Source: Chloroflexota bacterium (GTDB lineage: Bacteria > Chloroflexota > Anaerolineae > Aggregatilineales > J027). From it: a stretch of 64,000 bases of DNA. Below the pieces are notes generated by a model, which saw only the letters and a list, made by a program, of their open reading frames with translations, was not told where the DNA came from and did no database searches. The DNA lies in the NCBI GenBank assembly GCA_013112715.1, contig JABFGB010000028.1, positions 17,772-81,771 on the forward strand, given 5' to 3'. Positions 35,459 to 44,112 of this stretch are shown one piece after another. Made by a program: the position numbers and the translations under genes. The stretch's first letter is position 1. Every line of letters begins with the position of its first letter.

Positions 35459-37930
35459 CTAGACTGTTTCAAGGCTCTTGGCTAATGCTTCGGAGTAAAT
35501 CGGGAGTCGCACATAGAAGGTGGAGCCTTTTCCTAAAATACTCTCCATCCAAAGTTCACCCCCATGTGCTTCGGCAAGCCGTTTGGCGATGGGTAAACCA
35601 AGCCCTGTCCCACTATGTTTTTGTAACCCGGCCTGTGTCTGACGGAAGGACTGGAAGATCAATTCATGGTCACTTGGCGCAATGCCCGGCCCAGTATCTA
35701 TGACCTTGAATAGAATATTGTCATTCTCACGGTGGGCTTTAATCGTAACGCTCCCCTCATCCGTAAATTTGGCGGCATTAGAAACCAAATTGACCAAAAT
35801 CTGCCGGATCCTTCGTTTGTCGCCTAAAATCAGGGGCATTTCAGGATCAACGTCTACCACTAATTGGACTTGCTTTTCCGCCGCTAGGCTTTCGGCCATA
35901 TCAATAACGGTTTTCAATTCGCGGTTCAGATCAACCGAATCTTCAACAAAAAGCTCCATCATCCCGGACTCAATCTTGGTGATGTCCAAAATGTCATTGA
36001 TAAGACTCAACAAGTGTTCACCGCTCACAATAGATTTTTTAAGGGCATCCACCTGACGTTCATTGACAGGGCCATATAAACCTGACGCCACAAATTGCGT
36101 AAAATTAAGAATGGCATTCAACGGGGTGCGCAATTCATGGCTCATACTTGCCATAAATTGGCTCTTCATCGTATCCAATGTGCTTAGTTCTTTTGCAACT
36201 CGCACTTGTTCGGCATAGAGGTAGGCATTTTGCACTGCAACGGCTAGTTGACCAGCAAGGGTCGTCATCACGCGGGTATCGTCCTCGGCAAAGCGATTGA
36301 GTTTGATGGACTGGAGGTCTAGGACTCCCACCAATGTACTTCCCACGATCATAGGGATAGCGGCTTCGGAGGATGTGTTGGGCAAGACCGGATTAAAGAA
36401 ATGTTCGGGTGCTTGCGAAACATCATTTACCACCACTGCTTCCCGCTTGCGGGCGGCTTGAGGAACCAAGCCTATTGCATCCAGATCAAAAGCCTTACCA
36501 GCTTTTTTCATCTGCTGGCCGGCCTCGCCCGAACCTGCCGCTAGGCGTAGGAGTTTATCCGAAGTGTCATATAGAAAAACGGAAACATGATAGAGGCCAA
36601 AATCTTGACAGGCACGCTCGACAAATTGCGGCAGAAGTTCATCGAGATCGAGAATCGTAGTGGTTTGACGGGCAACATCAGCGGCAATTTGAAGGTCACG
36701 AGTGCGTGCCTCAACGCGCACTTCAAGGCTGTTGATTAACTCTCGGAGTTGGTTCGTCATGCTGTTGAAGGACTCAGCTAGTTTGCCAATTTCATCGTCG
36801 CGCTCAACCTTTGCATGAAGCGAAAGATTGCCCCCCGCGATCTGTATGGCGGTGTTGGATAGATTGGAAATGGGCCTCGAAATCGTGCGCATGAATAACA
36901 GCCCTGCCCCAATAGCAATGAGAGCAGCGACGAGAGCCGTTCCAACGTTCACAGCAAGGGAAACAAAAGTGGGGGTGAGTGCCTCGGATTGCGTGCGTTC
37001 GGCCAATAACACCACTTGGAGTTCAGGAATCCAGATATGAGTTCCAAAAACATTTTCCCCGCGATAATCGGTATAGGAAGTGACCTCATCTTGTTGATCC
37101 GCAAGGGACGCCTTTGTACCGTCGGTGGTGACTTTGGTTTCGCCAATGGGATAGCCAGCAAAGCGCGATTCGGTCAGCAGGGCAAAATTTTTATCTACGA
37201 GATACGTTTGTCCGGTGTTCCCCAAGCCTGCCCGTTCCGCCATAATTTTATTGAGTTCGGTCGGGCTTACCCGTGCTCCAAGAACAGCGATCAGCCCATC
37301 ACCGTCAAAGACGGGTTGAAACAGAAGGATGTTGATGCGTTGTTCATCACTCAAATATTCCACTGGTTCGATGGAACGCTCGCTTAACCCCTTTTGAAAA
37401 TAGGTCGAATCGCTATAGGTCATGCCCTCTTCATGATCACTGGTGGAAACGAGGACTTTTCCTTGTAGGTCGGTGATGAAAAGTTCCTCAAAACGTGGAT
37501 TCCTTGCCAGAGAATCTTCAAAAATTGAGCGCAGCCGTGTGGTCGAATCTTCGCGGAGGCGTTCGGAACCAGCATCAGGGAGTACAAAAGGGATAAGTGA
37601 TAATGACCGCTCATTCACTTCACTCGCTAAACCGTCTTGTAAAGACAGCACCCATGTCTTGAGTTGGGCTTCTTTGAGCGTGCCTACCGACTGCAATTGG
37701 TCAATGGATTGTTGACGACCACTTTGCACACTCAAGATGGTGGAAACAATGGTGATTGCAATAGCCGGCAGTAACCCAACCAATACAAACATGGTTAGCA
37801 ATCTGGCCCGAATTGTTTTAAGGTGAAATACCTTATGAGGTTTGGTTGAAGGCGGAAATGGCGGCGTTTGATTGGACTCTAAAGATTGCTTACGAGGGCG
37901 GCTGGGTAATGTAATGTCTCTGTCTGCCAT
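35459..37930 (-). CDS. Membrane sensor histidine kinase (dCache-HAMP-GAF-HisKA-HATPase)
   Basis: An 823-residue kinase. It has an N-terminal cytosolic tail, TM1 (LLTMFVLVGLLPAIAITIV), a roughly 270-residue extracellular double-Cache-like sensor, and TM2 (ALVAALIAIGAGLLFM). A HAMP domain (RPISNLSNTAIQIAGGNL), a GAF domain (about 435-570), HisKA with H box SHELRTPLNAI, and a complete HATPase (NLVSNAAKF, DTGPGI, GTGLGLPIAK) follow. It should phosphorylate the three receivers encoded just downstream. The ATG at 37930 is preferred to a TTG further upstream. It lies between two related solute-binding-protein loci, which may supply its ligand. Confidence 0.93.
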   Translation of the reverse strand: MADRDITLPSRPRKQSLESNQTPPFPPSTKPHKVFHLKTIRARLLTMFVLVGLLPAIAITIVSTILSVQSGRQQSIDQLQSVGTLKEAQLKTWVLSLQDGLASEVNERSLSLIPFVLPDAGSERLREDSTTRLRSIFEDSLARNPRFEELFITDLQGKVLVSTSDHEEGMTYSDSTYFQKGLSERSIEPVEYLSDEQRINILLFQPVFDGDGLIAVLGARVSPTELNKIMAERAGLGNTGQTYLVDKNFALLTESRFAGYPIGETKVTTDGTKASLADQQDEVTSYTDYRGENVFGTHIWIPELQVVLLAERTQSEALTPTFVSLAVNVGTALVAALIAIGAGLLFMRTISRPISNLSNTAIQIAGGNLSLHAKVERDDEIGKLAESFNSMTNQLRELINSLEVRVEARTRDLQIAADVARQTTTILDLDELLPQFVERACQDFGLYHVSVFLYDTSDKLLRLAAGSGEAGQQMKKAGKAFDLDAIGLVPQAARKREAVVVNDVSQAPEHFFNPVLPNTSSEAAIPMIVGSTLVGVLDLQSIKLNRFAEDDTRVMTTLAGQLAVAVQNAYLYAEQVRVAKELSTLDTMKSQFMASMSHELRTPLNAILNFTQFVASGLYGPVNERQVDALKKSIVSGEHLLSLINDILDITKIESGMMELFVEDSVDLNRELKTVIDMAESLAAEKQVQLVVDVDPEMPLILGDKRRIRQILVNLVSNAAKFTDEGSVTIKAHRENDNILFKVIDTGPGIAPSDHELIFQSFRQTQAGLQKHSGTGLGLPIAKRLAEAHGGELWMESILGKGSTFYVRLPIYSEALAKSLETV

Positions 37931-37983
37931 TGGTGAATCTTCCCTTTTCCCGGACAACTCCAGACAGCCATTTATCTAAACAA

Positions 37984-38008
37984 AAGGCAGGCTTTTGTCT
38001 CCTGCCTT
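37984..38008 (-). terminator. Rho-independent terminator after solute-binding protein gene
   Basis: Perfect 8-bp stem AAGGCAGG/CCTGCCTT with a 9-base loop, 8 bp past the stop of the minus-strand gene at 38017. On that strand it runs into TTTTGTTT. It separates that gene from the kinase cassette. Confidence 0.75.
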
Positions 38009-38016
38009 ATGACAAG

Positions 38017-39627
38017 TTATTCCGTTATCCCAAGATAGGCATAACGAAGCGTTAGGTCATTAAAAATCGCAATCCCAGTAACATTTGCACGGGTCACAAA
38101 TACCCTATCTGGTTGATATAGATAGGCCCAAGGCGCTTCTTCCACAATGATTTCTTGGGCACGGCGAATCAGGTCGGCCCGTTCTTCAGCATCACGACTA
38201 AAGGTTCCTGCCTCAATCAGGGCATCTACTTCTTCATTACAGTAGTTAACATAATTCGTCACCGCCCCACATTTAAGATTAAAGGTCAGTTGGAAGAAGG
38301 GATCATTACCCCACGAATACCATTGCTCAATGAAGAAGGGGAGTTCATGGCTGAAAAGCAGTTCTGAGAATTCAGCGGTGGAAACGGCATTGATATTGAC
38401 CGTGATGCCAAGCCGCTCAAGACCCACTTTGATCCACTCCGCAGCATCCAAGCGTGTTTGATCTTCCTCTGGCACCGTCAGATCAACCACAAACCCATTA
38501 CCATAGCCTGCCGTTTCTAGCAAGGCCCGTGCTTCTTCAAGGTCGGCATCCCCATACGTCCAAAATTCGTCGGTATAGCCTTCCATGCCAATCGAAACCG
38601 GGCTTTTTGGCTGCTGTCCGTAACCGTACAACACATTTTCAATCATGGCGTTATAGGGAATTGCCATTGAAATCGCTTGACGTACTCGTGCATCATCAAA
38701 AGGTGCTATGGCGTTATTCATGCCGAGGTGATAAATACGCCCACTGGGAATTGCATGTACCGCAAGATTTGGATCCTCCAATAAGTCGCCCAAATCACTG
38801 AAAGGGATACCAAGCGCAATATCCACTTCGCCCGCTTGCAGCATTGCTTCACGGGTTTCAGCGTCTGGTACGACCTTAAACACAACCCCCGCATTTTGGA
38901 AAAACGTCTCACCTCGCCAATAATTGGGATTGGGTTCAAAAACATACTCCTCACCCTGCTCCCAGTGAGTGATCTGATACGGGCCACTGGAATTGGCGTT
39001 TTGATGAAAATATTGCTCGGCCCAAGGGTCGTCACTCGTGGCATGTTCTGAGGCCGTCGCTTCACTGATGGCCCCGAAAATTTGGAAGGTGAGAATCGTC
39101 TCAGTTAATGCAGCGGGTTCATTGGTACTAATTTGCAGCGTGTAATCATCAAGGACTTGTATTTGGTCAGCCGAGTCAATCGCCATAAACGGGATCAACA
39201 GACCCAAATAGCCCGGCCCTGTAATGGCGCGGTCAAACGTATATTTGAAGTCATGGGCGGTGATCGGAGTACCATCCGCGAATTTGGCCTCTCGACGCAA
39301 ATAGAAGGTGAAAGTTGTTCCATCTTCTGAGATCTCATATCGCTCGGCAAGGCTGCCTTCTACCTCATCCAAGCCAACAATTTCACCACGCGGATTGGTA
39401 AAGGTTACTTGTGTTAGCAATGGTTCATAGAGATTAGCAGTGGCTTCATAAGCGGAAATGCTCCTGAACTGCATAAGCTCGATATGGTCTATGTCGCCAT
39501 CATAGGCAATCCGGATAACAGGTTTTTCTGCTTGGGCGATTGTGTGGAATTTGGGGTTGATAGATTGACTGATGAGCAGGGTTAAAACAAGCAATAAAAT
39601 TGCCAAAACAGCAACAACTCGTTTCAT
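38017..39627 (-). CDS. Orphan ABC solute-binding protein, paralogue of 28080-29687
   Basis: A 536-residue exported SBP family 5 protein. Signal peptide residues 1 to about 32 (VLAILLLVLTLLISQ, ending near TIAQA). Long stretches are near-identical to the protein at 28080: IAYDGDIDHIELMQFRS, FADGTPITAHDFKYTFDRA and PKSPVSIGMEGYTDEFW. No permease or ATPase genes adjoin it, so it either shares the transporter encoded at 29694-33389 or feeds the neighbouring sensor kinase. The ATG at 39627 is chosen over an upstream one because the protein then starts MKRVVAVLA, a standard signal sequence. It ends in its own terminator. Confidence 0.92.
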   Translation of the reverse strand: MKRVVAVLAILLLVLTLLISQSINPKFHTIAQAEKPVIRIAYDGDIDHIELMQFRSISAYEATANLYEPLLTQVTFTNPRGEIVGLDEVEGSLAERYEISEDGTTFTFYLRREAKFADGTPITAHDFKYTFDRAITGPGYLGLLIPFMAIDSADQIQVLDDYTLQISTNEPAALTETILTFQIFGAISEATASEHATSDDPWAEQYFHQNANSSGPYQITHWEQGEEYVFEPNPNYWRGETFFQNAGVVFKVVPDAETREAMLQAGEVDIALGIPFSDLGDLLEDPNLAVHAIPSGRIYHLGMNNAIAPFDDARVRQAISMAIPYNAMIENVLYGYGQQPKSPVSIGMEGYTDEFWTYGDADLEEARALLETAGYGNGFVVDLTVPEEDQTRLDAAEWIKVGLERLGITVNINAVSTAEFSELLFSHELPFFIEQWYSWGNDPFFQLTFNLKCGAVTNYVNYCNEEVDALIEAGTFSRDAEERADLIRRAQEIIVEEAPWAYLYQPDRVFVTRANVTGIAIFNDLTLRYAYLGITE

Positions 39628-39978
39628 TACCATTCCCTCCAATGGTAGGGGTTTATATATAGCTAAATAAACCCGATATTTGAGTTCAAGCTATTAATTC
39701 AGAACTGCGAAAAATGATGTGGTTGGATTTGATCAATGCTCCCACTCGTAGATTAACTTGCTTTTTCCCCTTCGTCAAAAAACTGATGTTGACACTTAGG
39801 GCAATCACATCAAGATTATTCAGGGCTTTTATGAACGTATGCAATAGTTGATAATGGTGACATTTTGACTGATAGCGTTGACGCCACCCACCCCGCCCGC
39901 GAAGAGGGCTTAAGATAGACATATGATTCCCCCTCAGCCGTTTACGGGGTAGGGGGTGGGGTTAGTCTTCATCAATTA

Positions 39979-40070
39979 ATACGGAATTCGGGTGAAGCGT
40001 AGCTGTATCGCCCCAACAATAGGTTTAACCCCATTGTTCCAAAGACCCATGCATTACCCGAATTTCGTAT
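39979..40070. repeat. Large inverted repeat, 15-bp arms
   Basis: ATACGGAATTCGGGT (39979-39993) pairs with ACCCGAATTTCGTAT (40056-40070) at 14 of 15 positions. Inside, AACAAT/ATTGTT form a second arm pair. The whole 92-bp unit could fold as one structured RNA or be a small MITE-like element with terminal inverted repeats. Confidence 0.6.
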
Positions 40071-40129
40071 AAGAGACCATAGGAAAGAGCTTTCGCAAAC
40101 AGTTCTGCCCACCGTAAAACACTCTATTC

Positions 40130-40159
40130 AAACCCCTCCTCGCTTGCGGGGAGGAGTTT
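40130..40159. repeat. Hairpin-forming inverted repeat
   Basis: Ten-base arms AAACCCCTCC and GGAGGAGTTT (one mismatch) around TCGCTTGCGG. It resembles the dispersed 'CCCCTC...GAGGGG' palindromes of some bacterial genomes. It could end transcription or be a repeat-family copy. Confidence 0.5.
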
Positions 40160-40655
40160 CGGTTCCTACCATTGTCACGGCTAAACCTAGCCGAGAACTA
40201 AACGACCAGCACCGATGTCTTGCTCCTCACCTACCAATTGCGTCGTAATACCTACCGACGTTGAAGACTGACTGCCGACTGACTTGTGTTGAGGCTAGTG
40301 TTCATAGCGGGTTTAGCCTTGCTGCACTAGCTTTCTTCTTCGTTCGGTAGTTTCAAATGGTAGTTTCTCCAAACATGAGGATGTGCCATTCTTAGCTGCT
40401 TGAACCACCCTCACGATTCATCTTTGCCTTTGTTCGGTTGACCGCCCGTAACGCGAACCCTACTTTGAGCCTAGTAAATTCACGGCTTTGTTTAGTGATC
40501 TGCCTCACTGTACGCTATTTTTGCCTCTCCGAAACTATCATGGCTTTCAATTCTTCATGAATTTTTCGTCTAGCAATGACTTTCGAATGTTCGTTCCTAG
40601 AGACTTCTTAACACGGCTTTAATAAGGCGTAAACGTCATCTGTTAGCTTAGGCAT

Positions 40656-40672
40656 CTACGGGAAACCCGTAG
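40656..40672 (+). repeat. Leader hairpin upstream of archaellin gene
   Basis: A perfect 7-bp stem CTACGGG/CCCGTAG with an AAA loop, about 120 bp before the archaellin ATG. Two more ACGGG units follow within 40 bp (ending about 40708). It could be part of a regulatory leader; no known riboswitch class was recognised. Confidence 0.45.
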
Positions 40673-40794
40673 GAATTCTACGGGGACTTAATTCAAAATT
40701 ACGGGAATGCACGAATTCATCTATGAAGCATAAACATCTAAACTGATTTTCAGACAAACGGAAAACGAAAATCTAATTCGAGGGAGTATCTCAA

Positions 40795-41352
40795 ATGTCA
40801 AAGAATATGAAGAATGAACGTGGTCAGTCTGCTCTAGAAACCGCCATTATCCTGATTGCCTTCGTGGTGGTCGCCTCAGTGTTTGCCTTCGCCATTCTGT
40901 CTTCCGGCAGCAAATCCACTGAAAAAGGCCAATCCGCCATTAACGCTGGTTTGGAAGGTGTGCAATCGTCCATGACCGTCAAGGGCACTGTTATCGCCGA
41001 AGGCACTGCTGGTAACGTGGATGATGTCGTCTTCACATTAGCACTGGTTTCGGGTGGTGATCCGGTAGATTTGACCGCTACTGCTGGCAATAACACCGTC
41101 GTGATTGGTTATCGTGATGAAGCCCAACTGGTGAATGAAGTGACTTGGACCGTCGAATGGATCGGCGCGAATGATGGTGACGAACTGCTCGAAGACGGCG
41201 AATTGGCAGAAATCACGGTTGATCTCGCCACGCTGTCCCCCCGCCTACAGGCCAGCACTGCCTTCACCATCGAAGTCAAGCCACCCAAAGGCGCGGTCAT
41301 CAATGTCACCCGCACCACCCCCGCCGCGATTGAAGCCGTTATGGAACTGTAA
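40795..41352 (+). CDS. arlB: Archaellin (archaellum filament protein)
   Basis: A 185-residue protein. A short basic N-terminus ends in ERG, followed by QSALETAIILIAFVVVASVF, a hydrophobic helix that matches archaeal archaellins (class III signal, cleaved after Gly). The region just behind it (KGQSAINAGLEGVQSSMTVKGTVIAEG) also follows the archaellin pattern. The remaining 120 residues form a beta-rich outer domain with no Cys. After cleavage by the peptidase encoded at 50226 it should assemble into the rotating filament. A GAGGGAG site lies eight bases before the ATG. It is the first gene of the archaellum locus and is followed by a terminator, consistent with high expression. Confidence 0.88.
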   Translation: MSKNMKNERGQSALETAIILIAFVVVASVFAFAILSSGSKSTEKGQSAINAGLEGVQSSMTVKGTVIAEGTAGNVDDVVFTLALVSGGDPVDLTATAGNNTVVIGYRDEAQLVNEVTWTVEWIGANDGDELLEDGELAEITVDLATLSPRLQASTAFTIEVKPPKGAVINVTRTTPAAIEAVMEL

Positions 41353-41402
41353 ACCAAGTATCAATCGAAGTAATGGTATGAGTTGAGACTGTATAGGAAT
41401 CG

Positions 41403-41432
41403 GATCGGGTGGGGCAGCAGTTCCACCCGATC
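41403..41432. repeat. Stem-loop after archaellin gene
   Basis: Perfect 10-bp stem GATCGGGTGG/CCACCCGATC with a 10-base loop, 51 bp after the archaellin stop. No T-run follows, so it may protect the mRNA 3' end or pause RNA polymerase. Confidence 0.65.
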
Positions 41433-41539
41433 TCTGGGATAGACGTTATCAGGCACTTACACAATCACATAACTAGGCACGGCCAGCCCATTAATTTCAT
41501 TCGAAGGTCTTATACGCTCCTTTTTTGAGCCGCTAAGAC

Positions 41540-41582
41540 ATCGCCCTACCCCACTTGGCCGTGCCGGTGGGGCGATTTTTTT
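41540..41582 (+). terminator. Rho-independent terminator between archaellin and motor genes
   Basis: Stem ATCGCCC...CCCCAC (41540-41554) with GTGGGGCGAT (41567-41576), then a run of seven T. Read-through here would give low-level expression of the downstream arl genes relative to archaellin, unless they have their own promoter in 41583-41640. Confidence 0.82.
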
Positions 41583-41649
41583 AAGCACATAGTTAAAAAA
41601 TAAGAAAAACGGCAACATACGCAATGTAGTGGTTCGGGGAGAGAAGATC

Positions 41650-42474
41650 ATGAATCTGGAGCAACGAGTGACGATGCTGGAGGAAGAAGTTCAACTTCTT
41701 AAGAACCAGATACAAACTACGCTTCTCGCAATACAAGAACAAATTCTCAGCAATACTTATCCTAACCTACGTGGTGAAGGCAGCGAAGCCGCACAGTTGA
41801 TTGAGCATGTACCGGAAGGGTCGGTGAATTCGCAGGCAGCTAAGGGTGTCGATAGTCTCCGAGGGGTTAATCGGGTTAGTTTTGAAAGCGCCGATCAGCC
41901 TAGTGTCGAGACACCTGTTGTCGGCAAACCCGCCAGTACCCCGGCGTCAGCCAGTCCATCCCCTAAGCTCCTTGAATCTGAAGCATCATTGACGAGTAGG
42001 CAGACAGCCGAGATTGATTGGGCCAGCCTCAACAAAATGGACGAGTGGATTTGTCGCAAAATTGACAAAATCGGTATCCACCGTACCCACCGATTAATTG
42101 AGTTCTATGCCGAGACCAAGCGGTTTAGTGAGAATGTGACCAAAACGTTACTGCAATTGATCGCGCTGTATGAGGAAGACGTTGATCCGGCAGAGGAAGA
42201 ACGCCATCGCAACCAACCCTTTAACCTCGACGACACTGTTACGAGTTTTGATCCACCCATCCGCACTTACTATGCTGAATCCGATATGTCATCGGTACAC
42301 GAGAATCGTGAAATATCGGCCCGCCGCCAACCTGATCCTGAATCTGATTTCAGTGGTAATGGCAGCACTGGTCACACCGACCCCGACCAACCCGATGCGC
42401 CGCGTAAGATGATCTTGAAACTCATTGCTGGCCTCCAAAACGCCGGCATGGATTGGAAACACCCCAATGGATAA
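41650..42474 (+). CDS. ArlCDE-like archaellum switch/adaptor protein
   Basis: A 274-residue soluble protein. Residues 1 to about 38 form a coiled coil (LEQRVTMLEEEVQLLKNQI). A Ser/Pro-rich disordered stretch follows. Residues about 120-180 (LNKMDEWICRKIDKIG, then LIEFYAETKRFSENVTKTLL) have the helical pattern of the FlaD/FlaE domain, which in archaea links the motor to chemotaxis. The C-terminal 90 residues are charged and probably flexible. The ATG follows GGGGAGAG. Its stop overlaps the next start by eight bases. The assignment rests on position, coiled coil and pattern; sequence similarity is modest. Confidence 0.62.
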   Translation: MNLEQRVTMLEEEVQLLKNQIQTTLLAIQEQILSNTYPNLRGEGSEAAQLIEHVPEGSVNSQAAKGVDSLRGVNRVSFESADQPSVETPVVGKPASTPASASPSPKLLESEASLTSRQTAEIDWASLNKMDEWICRKIDKIGIHRTHRLIEFYAETKRFSENVTKTLLQLIALYEEDVDPAEEERHRNQPFNLDDTVTSFDPPIRTYYAESDMSSVHENREISARRQPDPESDFSGNGSTGHTDPDQPDAPRKMILKLIAGLQNAGMDWKHPNG

Positions 42475-42979
42475 GGCAATTACAACCGCCCTCTTGATTG
42501 TGATTAGCATGGTCATGGCGCTGATGCTGTTTAATGTCGCCTATCCTGCCGTGATTGAAGGCGGCGACTCCATGCGAAATATGGCAAATCGGGCCGAACA
42601 GGAAATGAAAAGTGATGTGACGATCATCCACAGCGCCGCCGAACTCGATCATACGGGTTGGTGGCAGGACACCAATGGCAATGGTGATTTTGAGGTGTTT
42701 GTGTGGGTGAAAAATACAGGTTCGCTGCGCATCACTGGCTTGGAATATCTGGACATCTTTTTTGGGCCAGACGGCGCGTTTACCCGGATTCCGAGCCAAA
42801 CCAATGCCAATGGAAGCTATCCGTATTGGACGGCGACTGTGGAAAGTGGCACCGATTGGACACCATCTGCGACTTTACGCATCTCTATTCATTATGAGTT
42901 TCCGCTGACAACGGGCCACTATTTTATCAAGGTCACTACGCCCAATGGCGTTAGCGACGATGATTTTATGGGGATTTGA
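42467..42979 (+). CDS. arlF: ArlF-like archaellum stator protein
   Basis: A 170-residue protein with an N-terminal membrane helix (ITTALLIVISMVMALMLFN) resembling a class III signal without clear cleavage. A beta-sandwich domain with EVFVWVKNTGSLRITGLEYLDIFF follows; the 'V-x-N-T-G' strand is the hallmark of ArlF/ArlG. In archaea these proteins sit outside the membrane and hold the motor against the S-layer. It occupies the arlF position in the archaeal gene order and is translationally coupled upstream (8-bp overlap). F versus G is chosen by order only. Confidence 0.72.
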   Translation: MDKAITTALLIVISMVMALMLFNVAYPAVIEGGDSMRNMANRAEQEMKSDVTIIHSAAELDHTGWWQDTNGNGDFEVFVWVKNTGSLRITGLEYLDIFFGPDGAFTRIPSQTNANGSYPYWTATVESGTDWTPSATLRISIHYEFPLTTGHYFIKVTTPNGVSDDDFMGI

Positions 42980-42982
42980 GTC

Positions 42983-44101
42983 ATGGACTCGATATTGGCG
43001 GCATTTTTCGTGATGTTCTTGATGGTCTTTGGCGTGCTAACGCTGACGGATGAATTTGTCAACACCCAGACCACTGTTCAAGAAGCGTGGCAGGTGATGG
43101 ATGAACGCCGCGACGATCAGGTCGGTACACAGTTGGTCGGGCTTGAGGCACACACTAATGACAATGGCGCACTTATTCTCTTGACCCTTCGCAACACAGG
43201 CATGGTCAAACTATCCGACTTTGCGAGGTGGGATGTGTTTATCCAATATATGGACGATGTTGAACCATCAGGGTATCACATTGACCACCTACCGTATACT
43301 CCCAACGACCCCACCATCGAAGGGTGGCTAATTAATGAAATAACCCTCGATGACGGACAACCGGAGGCGTTCGACCTGAATATCCTTAACCCCGGCGAAT
43401 CCGCCACTATGCGATTGCGACTTGTACCCCCAATTGGGCCGGGTCGAGCCGCGATGATCCGGATTGCCATGCCCAACGGCGTCAGCACTTCCTATACGTT
43501 TGCTCGCAGTGCTCTACCTGTCCTCGATACCAACAGCGGTATGATCCTTGCCAGTGCTGGGACTGCCACCCTATCGAATGCCATTCTTGCCGCTAGTGAC
43601 CCCGATAACGAAGCGATGGATTTGATCTATGCGGTGACACTACCCCCGGTACAAGGGAATCTCAATTTGTCGGCCTTTACACAGGACGATATTAACCAAA
43701 ACCGCGTCACCTATACTCACACGGGCAGCGGCCATGATGATTTTCAAGTGACCCTGACCGATGGTGAAAATGTGGTTGGTCCATTCATCGTCTCTATCAC
43801 CATTAACGAACCCCCGAAGGTTGTCTCGAATGGCGGTATGACCTTGAGCACTGGTACGAGCGCCCCGATTACTACCTTAGCCACAAGCGACCCCGACACC
43901 CCTCTCGCCGAGCTCATCTACACCGTAACCACTTTACCCTCACAAGGTACACTCAGCCACATGACCTTTTCGCAGGCCGATTTGGATGGTGGGCTTGTCA
44001 TCTATACCAATGTCGGGGGCAGTAGCGATTCCTTTCAATTCTCGGTCACGGATGGAGTTACGACGCTCGACCCTTTGACCTTTAACATTACGGTGAATTA
44101 G
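42983..44101 (+). CDS. arlG: ArlG-like stator protein fused to two CSPG/cadherin-like repeats
   Basis: A 372-residue protein. Residues 1-25 are a membrane helix (ILAAFFVMFLMVFGVLTL). Residues about 45-175 form a beta domain with ILLTLRNTGMVKLSDF, the same N-T-G strand as ArlF/G. Two repeats of about 95 residues follow (about 178-275 and 276-372). Each has ASDPDNEAMDLIYAVTLPPVQG or SDPDTPLAELIYTVTTLPSQG, and a DDFQVTLTDG or DSFQFSVTDG end, matching CSPG/NG2-type cadherin-like repeats. Archaeal ArlG lacks such repeats as far as I recall. They could bind surface proteins or polysaccharide and so anchor the stator. Three bases separate it from arlF. Confidence 0.75.
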   Translation: MDSILAAFFVMFLMVFGVLTLTDEFVNTQTTVQEAWQVMDERRDDQVGTQLVGLEAHTNDNGALILLTLRNTGMVKLSDFARWDVFIQYMDDVEPSGYHIDHLPYTPNDPTIEGWLINEITLDDGQPEAFDLNILNPGESATMRLRLVPPIGPGRAAMIRIAMPNGVSTSYTFARSALPVLDTNSGMILASAGTATLSNAILAASDPDNEAMDLIYAVTLPPVQGNLNLSAFTQDDINQNRVTYTHTGSGHDDFQVTLTDGENVVGPFIVSITINEPPKVVSNGGMTLSTGTSAPITTLATSDPDTPLAELIYTVTTLPSQGTLSHMTFSQADLDGGLVIYTNVGGSSDSFQFSVTDGVTTLDPLTFNITVN

Positions 44102-44112
44102 GAGCGAGAACC

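Larger units (their letters stand above)
39628..40794. other. 1.2-kb gene-free region upstream of the archaellin gene
   Basis: No frame with coding character was found on either strand; a 78-codon minus-strand frame at 39686-39922 has no homology or ribosome site. The region is rich in small inverted repeats (39979-40070, 40130-40159, 40656-40672). It must contain the promoters of the divergent solute-binding-protein gene and the archaellin gene. A GAGGGAG ribosome site lies eight bases before the archaellin ATG. It may include a long structured leader or a small RNA. Confidence 0.6.

Noticed and set aside
39686..39922. A 78-codon minus-strand gene in the archaellin upstream region
   Set aside because: No ribosome site, no recognisable domain and no operon partner; it starts in a G/C-rich patch with an implausible N-terminus.
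40080..40794. Known c-di-GMP or other riboswitch in the archaellin leader
   Set aside because: I compared the stretch with the GEMM-type consensus I remember and found no match beyond simple hairpins.
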